A stretch of DNA of 64,000 nt. It comes from CALBJU01 sp965247125 (GTDB lineage Bacteria > Bacteroidota > Rhodothermia > Rhodothermales > UBA10348). Position numbers and translations under genes: made by a program. The DNA is taken from NCBI GenBank assembly GCA_965247125.1, contig CBDFGO010000003.1:1612001-1676000 (forward strand), written 5' to 3'. Shown piece after piece: positions 16,396 to 25,419 of this stretch; positions within the stretch are counted from its first letter, which is position 1; each line of letters starts with the position of its first letter. The notes beneath the pieces are model-generated. The model saw only the letters and a program-made list of their open reading frames with translations, had not been told where the DNA came from and made no database searches.

Positions 16396-18667
16396 GAAGA
16401 GACTCGAAGACTATAACTCCTGGTGTGAAAGCAGTGCTTGTCGCTACTTCGATCTCCAGTGCCGTCGGTATTGATGGGGCTGGCCCGGTATTCATTATAT
16501 CGATGTCCCAGTTGAAATAGGGCTCAATCGAGATTCCTGATTCACCAACCAGCGGATACAAAGCGTCCTGTTCATAGGTGGAACCACTGAACGCGGCCGG
16601 GTCATGGAGTCGCATCGTCACGATTTCCATGTCCGTATAGGTAACGTCTTCAAAGGAGGCGCTGAACGAATACACACCGTTCTCATTGTCGGTTTCGGTG
16701 AGCGTAATCTTGATACCACCGTCCAGAGACGATGAATTCAATCTGAAGGAATCATCCGCCGTCTCGGTCTCACCGTTTGCCGTGATGGCATAGTCGTCCG
16801 ATGGCTCTACGTTGAAATCGTCGTCGCCAGCGCCGCCATTTATTATTACGGTCGTGGTCCCGGTGTGGTCAAATTCTGTCGTCTCACTCGTACCACTCGT
16901 CGTGGAAATCTCGGACGTCGTCCCACTGAAATTCGAATCCAGCTCGATGTCATCATCTGATCCACTGAAAGTGAATGTACGTGTCGTGGCTACCAGTTCG
17001 TCGTCGATGGGCTCGAGGTCCACGTAGGTCATCACGTCGCCGTCCACCGTCACCGATCCGTCATTCAGGTTCGTATATGTGTGGACTACCGTAGTGACTG
17101 TACCGTCAATCAGACGCAGTGCATCACCAGGTGTGCCCGTTTCTCCTCCGCCATCATAGGCGAAGCCTGATACTCTTGCGAGCGGACTCAGTGCATTTGC
17201 TTCCCAGTCCACATCCAGCGTGTCATCTCCAGCGTCGCCGTTAACGGCAACCGAGCCTGTGAACGAATTGTCCAGATCATTGACAATGATCGTATCGTCG
17301 CCAGTTCCTGCGTTGATAGTCAGAGACGTTGTCACATCGCTGTTGTATACGACCGTCTGACTCGCGGTAGACGTGATCACGTCGTCGTCATCACCCACCG
17401 CGCCATTATCGTCCACCTCAATGGTTTCCGCACCCAGGGTGTACGTAAATACGCGCGCCGTAACTGGAAGGTCGTCAGTGATACCCAGCTCGACCTCGGT
17501 GTAGGTTACTGTCCCGTCGTCGGTCGCGATTGTTCCGGCATCCACACCGGTGTCAGAGTACGTGACGGTGGTGTGCGTGCCACCATCATCAAGAATCAAA
17601 TTGTCCGAGTCTGACCCGGCCGATCCACCGTCGTAGGTAAATCCACCTGCTGGAATAGGATCGCCGGAACCGAAGTGAAGTTCAAGTTCGTCGTCGTCGT
17701 CATCACCGTTGATTGCCACACTGCCAGTGTACGCGCTGTCAATCTGTTCCACGTCGAGAACATCGTTGTCCGCGCCTGCATTAACGGTCACGGAAGTGGT
17801 GCCGGAAATGTCAAAGTTAACGTCGGGACTTGTGGATGCAGTGAACGTACCAATGCTGTCACCGCCTGATCCGTTGTCTTCCAACGTTGCCGTCTCGGCG
17901 GCCGCGGTCATATCGAATACACGAGCAGTCGCGTCATCGAGATTGTCATCAATGCCAGCTTCTAGTCCCGCATACGTAACCGTACCCAGGCCACTCACGA
18001 CCACTGATCCCGCACTCGTGCTGGTTCCTAGGTGTGTGACCGTCGCTATGGATCCGGTGCCTGTCAGTTCCAGATCATCGGAGTTGGTGCCACCTGCGCT
18101 TCCATCAACCGTGAGCCCACCTGCAGGAATAGGGTCGCCCGAATCGAAGTCTATTACGATGGAGTCATCGTCGTCATCACCATTAACGGCTACAGAGCCC
18201 GTGTAGGCACTGTCCACTTCTCGGATCGTAATTGTATCGTCTCCACCAGCAGCGTTGATGGTGATCGACGTCGTAACACTCACGTCAAACGTTACTATCT
18301 CTGCAAAGTCAGAATCTATTGTCCCAATCGAATTACCGGCACCGCCATCGTCATCGAGGACGATTGCTTCATTATTGGCGTTAAACGTAAACACGCGAGC
18401 GGTCGTCGGGACACTGTCGGTTATTGGCTCCAGCCCCGTATAGTTAATCGTACCGTCTGTCACGGAGATCGAGCCGTCACTATCGTTCGTGAACGTATGT
18501 GTCACTGTTGCATTAGTGACGTTATCCTCGATTGTCAGAACGTCAGATGAAGCCTGGCCTTGCCCGTTGAATGTCAAACCAGCTGCCGGAATCGGATCTC
18601 CATTGTCCATATCCACGACGAATGAGTCATCGGCCGCATTGTCACCAGCAACTGTGACGGAATTCAC
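16396..18667 (-). pseudogene. Central repeat region of the disrupted giant secreted protein
   Basis: About 755 codons made of four to five tandem ~150-residue units with motifs TSxTINAGxGDDTI, DSAYTGSVAVNGDDDDD, SGDPIPAGGLTYDG and TVTYTGLE. The units are rich in Asp, Thr and Gly and look like extracellular beta-rich calcium-binding repeats. The last ~60 codons enter an Ig-like domain (SIPTALEIEVATSTAFTP) cut by IS256 copy A after VIVFESL. Upstream, a one-base loss in a T-run (complement of 18685-18689) separates this frame from the signal-peptide piece; one extra T would give DLIFSAPLANVNSVTV and join them. Confidence 0.85.
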
Positions 18668-19290
18668 GTTTGCAAGAGGTGCTGAAAAATGAGATCGCCG
18701 CCTGAGGTAACTTCGAGGTCCGCGCCGTTCGCATCCACTGTTGTGGTGACACCACCACTCTCAGCATCCATCGATACGTTTGCACCCGCAGCGACCACGA
18801 GGACCTGATAATCTTCGATCTCACCGTCCACCGATCCGGTGTAATCTGTATCGGGATCTGTAACGAGATTGGTACCCTCTTCGAAGATGAATCGGAAATA
18901 TGGGGATCCCGCGATCGTGGAATTCAGAGTAACCGCAATGTGGGTAGTCCCTGCCCCTGCAATAACAAAATCCCGCTGATTACCATCGTCATCAACGAAA
19001 TCCGAATCGATGTCTTCGTCGATCCAAACGTGCAGGTTTCCTGCAGCACTCGTCACCACATTGAAATAAACCGTCCCGCCCACAACAGCAGGTCCTAGTT
19101 GGGTCGCGCCGTCGACAACGTTATTGGCCGCGCCAAGGTATTCCGTTGCTCCCGGAGCATCCACTTCAGCGGTGTTGTTGAACCCGGCATTCCCGGTATC
19201 CGTCTGAGCCAGCGCGGGAGCCGCAGCCAAAATCGCTAAAAAAAGGATCCTGGTTGCGGTAGTCAGAAGAAATTCGAATCGAACTTTCAT
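18664..19290 (-). pseudogene. N-terminal part (signal peptide, GEVED domain) of the disrupted giant secreted protein
   Basis: The 208-residue reading begins with a classical signal peptide (RILFLAILAAAPALAQ) and a domain ending in YFRFIFEEG...VDGEIEDYQVLV, which is the GEVED signature found in large surface proteins of Bacteroidota and relatives. It stops at TGA soon after DLIF because of the one-base frameshift at 18685-18689. Restored with the three other pieces it would encode roughly 1,815 residues: signal peptide, GEVED, Asp-rich repeats, Ig-like repeats and a C-terminal sorting domain. As it stands only a short secreted fragment could be made. Confidence 0.85.
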
Positions 19291-19545
19291 ATTGTTCTTA
19301 GCGAGCGAGCCGCCAGGTAATGGTCGTTTTCAGCTCGAAAACGGCACTATTCACCTATTTGGTCGCCACGAGGAGATTCTACGATATAGTTTTACACAAA
19401 TGGATTACGGTAGAATCTCCATTTTTAGTGGTTCATTTGAGAAAAACGTGATGTTTTTACTGGTTGTCAACGACCATTATTTAGTCTTTGGAACACCAAA
19501 TTGATCTATCTTCGGTGCTTTCCCGCATAAAGACCCCCTCTCACC

Positions 19546-20655
19546 GTGATTCTCATCCTGGAACCGAACGTCGACGTGGCCTCGGAACGCTATTCACAGC
19601 TGATCCGATATCTCGATTCCAAGGAACACGTGACGTATTCGACGCACGAAGTGCACGGATCAGGACAGGTTCTTACCGAAGTGTACCTGATTGGGAATAC
19701 GTCCGCTCTCACATTGGACTACATGAGGAGTCTTCCATGCGTCAAGCGGGTCGTACGTGTTCAGGAATCGTATCGAATCCTGGGTCGTCATGGCGAGGAG
19801 GACAGGCCGACTGGTTTTACCTACAATGGCGTCACTTTCAGTCAGGACACCCTGCACGTCTTCGCCGGGCTGTGTGCGGTCGATACCCCCGAGCACGTCG
19901 AGATAATGTTATCGGCCCTCAAAGAACACTTGTGTGACTGCACGAGGATGGGAGCCTATAAGCCCCGGACCAATCCTTACTCTTTTCAGGGTCACGGCGG
20001 GTCGTGCCTTCCGTGGGTGTTCGACCTTGCGGGGAAATACGATATCAAGGTGATCGCCATGGAGATCACGCATGAGTCCCACATCGACGAAATCAATGAA
20101 GCCCTCGAGCGGACGGGACACCCAACGGGTGTCATGCTGCAGATCGGAACACGCAACACCCAGAATTTTGAACTGCTGAAGAGTGTTGGGAGACAGAAGG
20201 AATTGCCGGTTCTGTTCAAGCGTGGCTTCGGTATTACACTCAACGAATCTCTTAACGCGGCGGAGTATCTGGCCAGCGAAGGCAATCCCAATGTGGTCTT
20301 TGCACTGCGCGGAATGAAGAATCAGGGTGGGGATCCGCACCGGAATATGGTTGACTTCAGCCATGTACCGGTCGTGAAGCGATTGACCCGTATGCCGGTA
20401 TGTGTCGATCCATCTCACTCCGTTGGCTCTAGAGACCGTGCGCCCGACGGCATGTTGGATGTCTTTCATGCCGCAGCTCAAGGGGTCGTTGCCGGAGCTA
20501 ATATGGTACTGGTCGACTTCCATCCTGCTCCATCGAAAGCCCTGGTTGACGGGCCCCAAGCACTCCGGATGAACGAGCTATCCTGGTTTCTGGATGACGT
20601 GGCCATCGCCAGAGAAGCCTACCTAAAAAGGAAAGCGAGGGCTTCAGCGGTATAA
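19546..20655 (+). CDS. aroF: 3-deoxy-7-phosphoheptulonate (DAHP) synthase, type I-beta
   Basis: This 369-residue enzyme starts at a GTG and has an N-terminal ferredoxin-like regulatory domain (~1-80) followed by the TIM barrel with KPRTNPYSFQGHG, GTRNTQNFELL, LFKRGFG and DPSHSVGSRD. It condenses phosphoenolpyruvate with erythrose-4-phosphate, the first step of aromatic amino acid synthesis. The N-terminal ACT-like domain is the allosteric type in this subclass. No other aromatic-pathway gene lies nearby; the next gene, ppgK, begins immediately after its stop codon. Confidence 0.93.
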   Translation: MILILEPNVDVASERYSQLIRYLDSKEHVTYSTHEVHGSGQVLTEVYLIGNTSALTLDYMRSLPCVKRVVRVQESYRILGRHGEEDRPTGFTYNGVTFSQDTLHVFAGLCAVDTPEHVEIMLSALKEHLCDCTRMGAYKPRTNPYSFQGHGGSCLPWVFDLAGKYDIKVIAMEITHESHIDEINEALERTGHPTGVMLQIGTRNTQNFELLKSVGRQKELPVLFKRGFGITLNESLNAAEYLASEGNPNVVFALRGMKNQGGDPHRNMVDFSHVPVVKRLTRMPVCVDPSHSVGSRDRAPDGMLDVFHAAAQGVVAGANMVLVDFHPAPSKALVDGPQALRMNELSWFLDDVAIAREAYLKRKARASAV

Positions 20656-21402
20656 TTGGAGATTCTTGGGATTGATATCGGGGGTACGGGAATTAAAGCC
20701 GCGATGGTGGATATCATTGCCGGGAAGCTCACCAGCGATCGTTTTCGATTACCTACTCCCGAAAATGCTTCGCCAGATGCGATCGCGGAAGTTGTCCGGG
20801 AAATAACCAACCACTTCAACTACACGAACCGTTTCGGGTGTACTGTGCCCGCGCGCGTCGAGCATGGCCTGGTTCGCACAGCAGCGAACATTCACGAGTT
20901 CTGGATCGATACGCAGGTCGATGAGCTGTTTGCTGAGAAGACTGGATGTGATGTCACGATTCTGAATGACGCTGATGCGGCAGGCCTGGCATCGATGAAA
21001 TATGGAGCCGGAAGAGGACGCGATGGAATTGTCTTCTTCCTGACTGTGGGCACCGGAATCGGCTCAGCGATGTTTTTGGACGGTCAGTTGATCCCAGGCA
21101 CAGAACTCGGAATGCTTACGCTACGAGGACAAGCGGCCGAACTGTACGCGTCCGCTCGTGCTCGAAAACGGGACGAGTTGGACTGGGACGAATGGGCCGC
21201 TCGATTTCAGGAATACCTTTACTACGTCGAATTCCTGTTCGCCCCGGACACCATCATACTGGGGGGAGGAATCTCGCGCCCCAGGAAGGTCGAATTGTAC
21301 CTATCGTTTCTGTCCACGGAAGCGGAACTCCTGATTGCCAAACTACAGAATGAGGCGGGCATCATCGGAGCCGCATATGCTGCTTCCGCAGATGACCGGT
21401 AG
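20656..21402 (+). CDS. ppgK: Polyphosphate glucokinase (ROK family)
   Basis: This 248-residue kinase has the phosphate-binding IGIDIGGTGIKAAMVD motif, the catalytic LNDADAAGLASM, and FLTVGTGIGSA with a downstream IILGGGIS. The segments LRGQAAELYASARARK and LDWDEWAARFQEYL are characteristic of polyphosphate-dependent glucokinases, which phosphorylate glucose with polyP or ATP. It starts at a TTG directly abutting the TAA of aroF with no spacer, so translation probably depends on termination of aroF. The coupling to aromatic biosynthesis is unusual; perhaps it simply shares a promoter. Confidence 0.9.
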   Translation: MEILGIDIGGTGIKAAMVDIIAGKLTSDRFRLPTPENASPDAIAEVVREITNHFNYTNRFGCTVPARVEHGLVRTAANIHEFWIDTQVDELFAEKTGCDVTILNDADAAGLASMKYGAGRGRDGIVFFLTVGTGIGSAMFLDGQLIPGTELGMLTLRGQAAELYASARARKRDELDWDEWAARFQEYLYYVEFLFAPDTIILGGGISRPRKVELYLSFLSTEAELLIAKLQNEAGIIGAAYAASADDR

Positions 21403-21423
21403 CGATCTCTCCTCCCGCGCTGT

Positions 21424-21960
21424 CTACCGTATGACCTGGATAATATCGGGAACGACAAATGCACCTGGAAAAAGTCGACGTAACTCCTGCACGAGCAGGA
21501 TAGCCTCCGCGCGATTCTCAAAATCACCGATTCGAACCCGGAAGTACGGTTGAGTATACAGGTGATAGATTTCCGTCGTTTCCGTAAGGCCGAGGGCGAT
21601 GCGGCCTTCTTCATCCAGGGAATTAAGCCACAATCTGGCTCTCTCCTCCACCGCTACCGTTTCAGATCGCTCTATGGAAGCGAAAATCTGAACCCTGAAG
21701 CCGTTGATTTCCTGAAGGGTTCCATCGTCGGCGGTGTTGTCCATCAGAGAAGGAGGCACGTCGTGTACGATCTCATCGTCTTGCTCGATTGGAGTGTCTG
21801 GGTATTTCGAGACATCCAGGATTTCAGCTTCGGACCAGAGGGTTGGCCCCACGACGACGACCGAAGGCCCCCGATCCACGGCAGCGCCGCCGGAAGAGCA
21901 TCCCGCCAGGACGCCTACCAACAGCGTAAGTAATACGTTCGTGTTGAGACGAAATCTCAT
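21424..21960 (-). CDS. SPOR-domain lipoprotein
   Basis: This 178-residue protein has a lipoprotein signal with LVGVLAGC and a C-terminal SPOR domain (~100-178): FRVQIFASIERSETV, then FRVRIGDFENRAEA and a final VVPDIIQ. SPOR domains bind denuded peptidoglycan glycan strands at division sites. It follows the deoC reading frame by 15 bp on the same strand and may be co-transcribed with it. A role in cell-wall remodelling or outer-membrane attachment is likely. Confidence 0.85.
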   Translation of the reverse strand: MRFRLNTNVLLTLLVGVLAGCSSGGAAVDRGPSVVVVGPTLWSEAEILDVSKYPDTPIEQDDEIVHDVPPSLMDNTADDGTLQEINGFRVQIFASIERSETVAVEERARLWLNSLDEEGRIALGLTETTEIYHLYTQPYFRVRIGDFENRAEAILLVQELRRLFPGAFVVPDIIQVIR

Positions 21961-21975
21961 GATCGACTGACGGGC

Positions 21976-22856
21976 CTAATAGTCTGACGTGCTTTTTTGT
22001 CCTTTGAGGATCGCAACCGATGCACTCGCACCAATGCGGGTTGCACCGTGCGCAATCATAAGTTCTGCATCCTCTTTTGTTCGCACTCCACCGGATGCTT
22101 TGATTCCCATGCGCGGTCCGACCACGCGACGCATCAAGGCAACGTCTGCTGCAGTAGCTCCGCCTTTTGAAAAGCCCGTTGACGTTTTTACAAAGTCAGA
22201 GCCTGCATTCTGAGCCAGAACGGATGCAATGACCTTTTCTTCGTCCGTCAGCAGCGCGGTCTCCAAAATGACCTTCGTGACAATCTTTTCGCCCAAAGGG
22301 CGGGTGGTGGCAGCTGCTTGGCCGCATTCACGACAGCGCGAATATCGTCCTCGACATACGCGTGCTGGCCGCTTTTCAGCATTCCAACATTGATCACCAT
22401 ATCTACCTCCGCGGCGCCATCCCGAATCGCCATTTCGGCTTCCAGTGCCTTCACGTTGGTGGCGCTTGCACCAAGGGGGAATCCGATCACCGTGCACACG
22501 GCAACCGGAGAACCGGCCAACATTTCAGATGCGAGTTGAACGTGGCAGGGATTGACACAGACCGAAGCAAAACAGTATCGCGCCGCCTCCTCACACAGTT
22601 CGCGAATCTGCTGTTGAGTTGTATCCGGTTTCAGAGCCGTATGATCTATCATTCGGGCCAGAGGCGGCGCAAGATCACAAGACACAAACGAATATCGCTC
22701 TGGCTGATCGGCGCAAACACCAAATCTGCAGGCACCCGCGTCCACCATCCGGTTCAAGGCACCATCAGCCTGCTGATCTGGAGCGCTCCTCTGCCCTCTC
22801 GACGCATATCGCGCCTTCAATCGCTCAACTATCTTCTGCTTTTCCTGTGAGTTCAT
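21976..22856 (-). pseudogene. deoC: Deoxyribose-phosphate aldolase with a one-base frameshift
   Basis: Two overlapping frames together make a complete DeoC. The first (ATG at 22856) has MIDHTALKPDTTQQQI, ASVCVNP, CTVIGFPLGA and EVDMVINVG; the second continues with KVILETALLTDEEK (Schiff-base Lys region), DFVKTSTGF and GIKASGGVRT. The frames switch near 22291-22310, where one missing base in a C-run of the coding strand (GCCC instead of GCCCC) would explain the break: one extra base gives PPPAPLGEKIVTKV. DeoC cleaves deoxyribose-5-phosphate to acetaldehyde and glyceraldehyde-3-phosphate. Either the gene is broken or this is an assembly error. An unusual ~60-residue N-terminal extension precedes the aldolase fold. 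Confidence 0.85.
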
Positions 22857-22908
22857 TCCCCAAGATACATTCTTTGACCTCGCCGATCCCGCCGTCCGGA
22901 GCCTGTGA

Positions 22909-23374
22909 TCAAATCTCAGGCGACACCGACTTGGGGATGACCACATTCAGAGACTGTTCGTTTACAGAGACTCGGATCGAGCGTGCCTGCATCGAGACGA
23001 CTTCCCCATCCGCATGGATGGGCAATCCCCTGTCAGTTTCGATATAAATGGATCGAGATCGCACGTACGTGACTTCATCCAGCTCGACATGCCTACCAGT
23101 TCTGGCCTTTGGCAAGAGCTGTATCGCCCTCCAGAACGACAGGTTGCTCACGATGCACGGATCCAGAAATCCGTCGCTGATTTTCGCACCCGGGTTGACG
23201 GTATAGCCGCCTCCGGAATCGGGTGCATTTCCGACAGTCACGAACATGAGTCGACCGCTGAACAGAAGTTCACGCGGACTCTTCTCATTCCGGGTCGTCT
23301 CATTCCGAGTCGTCTCATTCCAGATCGTCGCGCCGGCCGAAACCCACGTTCTGAGCGCCGACAGGATGGATACG
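22909..23374 (-). pseudogene. C-terminal half of an IS-interrupted diacylglycerol/lipid kinase (YegS-like)
   Basis: About 155 codons, reading LSALRTWVSAGATIW, then FSGRLMFVTVGNAPDSGGGYTVNPGAKISDGFLD, match the C-terminal beta-sandwich domain of DAGK_cat/YegS lipid kinases. The left IS256 end abuts at 23375. Removing the element and one copy of its 9-bp duplication joins this piece in frame to 24759-25279, restoring a 325-residue protein, a normal family length. An unusual in-frame repeat, NETTRNETTRNE, sits in a loop (see 23283-23327). Confidence 0.9.
23283..23327. repeat. Three tandem 15-bp units inside the lipid kinase reading frame
   Basis: TCTCATTCCG(G/A)GTCG-type units occupy 23283-23297, 23298-23312 and 23313-23327 with one to three differences. 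The unit is a multiple of three, so it adds NETTR in frame without breaking the gene. This is a coding example of the short tandem expansions seen elsewhere in the window. Confidence 0.85.
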
Positions 23375-24758
23375 GAGCTATGCCCAAAAGTTGTGTATGG
23401 AAGGTTTAGGCAGCGTGTCGTTCTGATGTAATTCCGTCGGTGAATTTGATTCCTTTTTTTACAAGTTGCAATAGGTGCGGTGCATTCAGTTTCCTCCACT
23501 TCTTCTGAGCCTCTTTACATAGACGGAAGGCCATTGCAAGAGCTGTTTCTCGGCTCAGACATCCCCTCGTTTTGGCGGTCCTGAGGCGCACGGTCGCGAA
23601 CGTAGATTCGATCGGATTTGTGCTCCGAAGATGGATCCAGTGTTCTGCCGGAAAGTCATAAAAAGCGAGCAGTTCTTCTCGGTCTTTCACCAGAATCTCT
23701 GCTGCTTTCGGATACTTTTGCTGGTAGGCTTTGATGAAAAACAGAAGGGCGCTCTCTGCCTGCTTTTTTGTTTCTGCTGTATAGATCTGCGTGAGGTGAC
23801 CTTTTGCCTTCTTCTGAACGGACTTGGGCAGGCGGTTGAGCACATTTGCTGTCTTGTGCACCCAACAGCGTGCGGCTCGCGTCTCGGGATAAACTTCTGC
23901 GAGAGCACTCCAGAATCCCATGGCTCCATCGGCAACAGCCAGCTTCGGTCCTTGATCCAGCCCGCGGTGCCTCAGCTCCAGGAGCAACTCTCGCCACGAC
24001 TGCTTGCTCTCGCGAAAGCCGTCCTCGAGTGCTATAAGCTCCTTCCTTCCATCGGCCGTAGCGCCGATCACGACCAGCAGACACAGTTTCTGTTTATCCA
24101 TGCGTACGTTTACGTGAATACCGTCGGCCCAGAAATAGACGTAGTGCTTCTCCTTCAGGCTCCGCTTTTGCCAGTCTTCGTGCTCCCTTGTCCAAAGCGT
24201 CTTCAGGCGCGCAATCGTCGAGGAGGTCAGCCCTGGGGCATCAGGACCAACAAGGGCCGAGAGCGCTGCCTCAAAGCCGCCCGTTGAAACTCCCTTCAGG
24301 TACAACCATGGAATGAGAGCCTCAAGCGAGCGGCTCTTGCGGAGGTAGGCTGGTAGTATCGAACTGCGGAAACCGATTCTATCCTCACCCCGACCCGTAC
24401 GGTCGCGTATGCGGGGCATCTTTACAGCGACCTCCCCGATACCAGTCAAAATCTTCCTCTCTGGCAGATATCCATTGCGAACGATGCGGTGGCGATTCTC
24501 TTCGTCGCGCAGGAACTGGTAGCGCTGGCAGAAAGCTTCAACCTCGGCCTCAACGGCTGTGGCCAGCATCTTTGCGGCCCCTGTTCGCAATACTTCTGTC
24601 AACACATCCTCTGTGCTATTGTAGTTCTCGTTCTCGTGTGCGTTATTCGTCTTCATGGGCGGTGTATCCTCCAATCTTCGGATTGACAATGACGTAATCA
24701 TCATCAGGATACGCCGCCTATACCTTTTTCACCCGTACACAACTTTCGGGGTTAACTC
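23375..24758 (-). mobile_element. IS256-family insertion sequence, copy B (1,384 bp) with 9-bp target duplication
   Basis: The terminal inverted repeats are those of copy A (23375-23400 and 24733-24758). ATGGATACG flanks it on both sides (23366-23374 and 24759-24767), a clean target duplication of the size usual for IS256 elements. It splits a YegS-like lipid kinase gene. Excising the element plus one duplicate restores the frame (GYTVSILSALRTW). Confidence 0.97.
23406..24656 (-). CDS. IS256-family (mutator-type) transposase, copy B
   Basis: Same 416-residue protein as copy A (start ATG 24656, alternative 24704): DDE residues in YFWADGIHV, AVADGAMGFW and STNPIESTFATVR. The nucleotide sequence differs from copy A at one noticed silent site. 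The intact reading frame and clean target duplication make this the better candidate for the more recent insertion. Confidence 0.95.
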   Translation of the reverse strand: MKTNNAHENENYNSTEDVLTEVLRTGAAKMLATAVEAEVEAFCQRYQFLRDEENRHRIVRNGYLPERKILTGIGEVAVKMPRIRDRTGRGEDRIGFRSSILPAYLRKSRSLEALIPWLYLKGVSTGGFEAALSALVGPDAPGLTSSTIARLKTLWTREHEDWQKRSLKEKHYVYFWADGIHVNVRMDKQKLCLLVVIGATADGRKELIALEDGFRESKQSWRELLLELRHRGLDQGPKLAVADGAMGFWSALAEVYPETRAARCWVHKTANVLNRLPKSVQKKAKGHLTQIYTAETKKQAESALLFFIKAYQQKYPKAAEILVKDREELLAFYDFPAEHWIHLRSTNPIESTFATVRLRTAKTRGCLSRETALAMAFRLCKEAQKKWRKLNAPHLLQLVKKGIKFTDGITSERHAA

Positions 24759-25279
24759 ATGGATACGGTGTAGCCCATCGAAAACGGCCAGGATTTATAA
24801 CGGGGAGCGATAGATGCCGTATACGCGTCGAAACCCGTTCCAAGGGCGTTGATGAAGATGCACTCGTGGCTCTCAGAATCTTCCTGCCAGGTGGCCTTCC
24901 CTGTATCAGCGAGAAGAACTTGACCCCCTGCGATCTCTTCAACAGCCCTTTGCCAGACCATCGGCATCTTCAGGGCACGCGCAAAATCGTTTCCCGAACC
25001 GAGTGGAAGGACACCCATGGGGACCGAAGATTGAGCCATGACGAGAGCGCTCCCGATCTCGTGTACGGTTCCATCTCCGCCGATTGCCAGAACGAGATCT
25101 GTTTCCGGCCCAAGTTCGGCCGCGAGTCTACGTGCGTGTCCCTTCTCTGTGGTGAGCGTGAGACTGACCTTGGTAAAATTCTTTTCAAGCACTCTCTGAA
25201 CATCTGCCAACAACAATGAGGTGCTCCCGCTGCGCGCTGCGGGATTCATGATGGCAAAAACATTCTTGAAGCGGGTCAT
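24759..25279 (-). pseudogene. N-terminal half of the IS-interrupted diacylglycerol/lipid kinase (YegS-like)
   Basis: The reading from the ATG at 25279 has the DAGK_cat features: VFAIMNPAARSGS, the nucleotide-binding AIGGDGTVHEIGS, and LPLGSGNDFARAL. These kinases phosphorylate diacylglycerol or related lipids on the cytoplasmic membrane face. The frame runs a few codons into the IS256 end and stops (VSMS). The catalytic domain alone lacks the C-terminal domain found at 22909-23374, so activity is unlikely. Confidence 0.92.
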
Positions 25280-25419
25280 CGCGCAATCTACGATTTTGGG
25301 GACGTCTTTTGTGGTCGATCAGGACCCGGAATGTCCTATCTTCGAAAGCCGCGCCCGGGACCATCAAAAGACTGTATGATCGATCCCAGACTCGTTTTTC
25401 AACGCCCGACACTTCGTGT

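Noticed and set aside
18680..18695. Programmed frameshift in the giant surface protein
   Set aside because: The run does not form an X XXY YYZ heptamer in phase; simple loss of a base or an assembly error is more economical.
25280..25419. Possible cobalamin riboswitch before the BtuF-like gene
   Set aside because: The 140-bp gap shows no B12-box-like sequence and is too short for a full cobalamin riboswitch plus a divergent promoter.
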